From positions 24,842 to 88,841 of the forward strand of contig NZ_QXJM01000025.1 in assembly GCF_003570905.1 (NCBI RefSeq): DNA of 64,000 nucleotides. The letters run 5' to 3'. The stretch comes from Cohnella faecalis (GTDB lineage: Bacteria; Bacillota; Bacilli; Paenibacillales; Paenibacillaceae). A program made the position numbers and the translations under genes. The notes beneath the pieces were generated by a model. The model searched no databases, was not told where the DNA came from, and worked only from the letters and a program-made list of their open reading frames with translations. This document shows positions 63,708-64,000 of the stretch, piece by piece (position 1 is the stretch's first letter; each line of letters opens with the position of its first letter).

Positions 63708-64000
63708 GTGAAATGCTCCGACATGCATCAAGACCAACTCGAATACCCGGTAGCCCAGCTTATACGTGACAGACGCACGGTTCGGCAGTTCAGGGAAGAT
63801 CCCGTACCCCAATTATTGATAACGAAGCTGCTCGATATCGCTTGTTGGGCGCCCAACCACGGATTTCGGGAGCCATGGCGCTTCATCCAATACCGGGGTG
63901 AAGCTCGGCGGACGTTCGCCGAATCAGTCGTCGCTACCTTCTCTGCGGAGGAGAAGGAAAAAAACGGAGACAGGCGTCTGGCTTATTACATGGACATTCT
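63708..64000 (+). CDS. Nitroreductase, arm 2 (3' cut by window end)
   Basis: Mirror copy of the first ~97 residues of the gene at 55274-55855, GTG at 63708 or ATG at 63723, running to YYMDI at the window edge. One C is missing in the last bases relative to arm 1. Confidence 0.85.
   Translation, partial: MKCSDMHQDQLEYPVAQLIRDRRTVRQFREDPVPQLLITKLLDIACWAPNHGFREPWRFIQYRGEARRTFAESVVATFSAEEKEKNGDRRLAYYMDI

Larger units (their letters stand above)
55561..64000. repeat. Large inverted repeat: arms 55561-59700 and 59866-64000 (runs off the window)
   Basis: The plus strand from 59866 to the end of the window is nearly the reverse complement of 55561-59700. All genes reappear in mirror order: binding-protein tail, two permeases, AraC-type regulator, nitroreductase. 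The axis is near 59783. Differences are almost entirely single-base indels in runs, e.g. CCC at 58358-58360 against GGGG at 61207-61210, T8 at 56882-56889 against A7 at 62677-62683, GGG at 56898-56900 against CC at 62667-62668. Each arm is intact where the other is broken. See findings for the artefact interpretation. Confidence 0.95.

Noticed and set aside
55561..64000. Real gene duplication giving two siderophore operons
   Set aside because: Arms differ by run-length indels with almost no substitutions, and both are broken at different sites; an artefact explains this better, though reads are needed to exclude a real palindrome.

Overview
The window looks like chromosomal DNA of a spore-forming, moderately GC-rich Gram-positive bacterium of the Paenibacillaceae (Paenibacillus/Cohnella type; inferred). 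The signs are spoIIM and mciZ, a Bacillus-type block of fur, spoIIM, endonuclease Q (yqxK), nudF, xerD, deoB and punA, a YesM/YesN sensor pair beside an Lpl-type sugar ABC transporter, an LPQTG sortase anchor and strong Shine-Dalgarno sites.

Layout. 1-762: tail of an LPXTG surface protein. 1023-2360: 26 tandem ~51-bp hairpin repeats. 2451-6711: a very large hybrid histidine kinase and its SARP-like response regulator. 6753-10001: SNF2/SWIM helicase. 10136-12304: ArsR repressor and SulP anion transporter. 12376-15636: punA, deoB, xerD and a DUF4227 gene. 15700-18189: alanine dehydrogenase and an intracellular-type subtilase. 18193-30101: six-gene carbohydrate operon (two permeases, binding lipoprotein, 1839-residue secreted glycoside hydrolase, YesM kinase, YesN regulator). 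30311-31113: a second ~51-bp tandem array (16 units). 31197-32873: OhrR-type regulator between two glutathione peroxidases. 33034-36376: fur, spoIIM, yqxK, nudF, mciZ. 36399-39881: methyltransferase, VOC protein, PadR regulator, 14-TM MFS exporter. 40187-41590: IS3-family element. 41919-43222: M20 peptidase and a 31-residue Prli42-like peptide. 43194-49569: lipB, the branched-chain 2-oxoacid dehydrogenase genes (bkdB, bkdAB, bkdAA, lpdV) and a DUF2627 gene. 49651-51453: VanS/VanR-like two-component system. 51561-54896: AraC-cupin regulator and a divergent GH31 alpha-xylosidase. 55274-64000: nitroreductase, AraC-siderophore-binding fusion regulator, two FecCD permeases and the tail of a binding protein, followed by the same genes again in mirror image.

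Two things dominate interpretation. First, 55561-64000 is a ~4.1-kb inverted repeat folding back at about 59783; the arms differ mainly by homopolymer indels, so a fold-back read or assembly artefact is more likely than a real duplication. Second, at least nine genes outside or inside the arms are broken by single-base indels, most of them one missing base in a short G/C/T run, and restoring the base restores a normal family member. These are probably sequencing errors, not gene decay.

How the genes work together: the carbohydrate operon senses, imports and trims an oligosaccharide; lipB downstream of bkd supplies octanoyl groups for the lipoyl domain of BkdB; the OhrR-type regulator probably controls both peroxidases through inverted repeats I can see; the AraC-binding-protein fusion probably activates the adjacent siderophore permeases. 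No rRNA, tRNA or CRISPR array was found.
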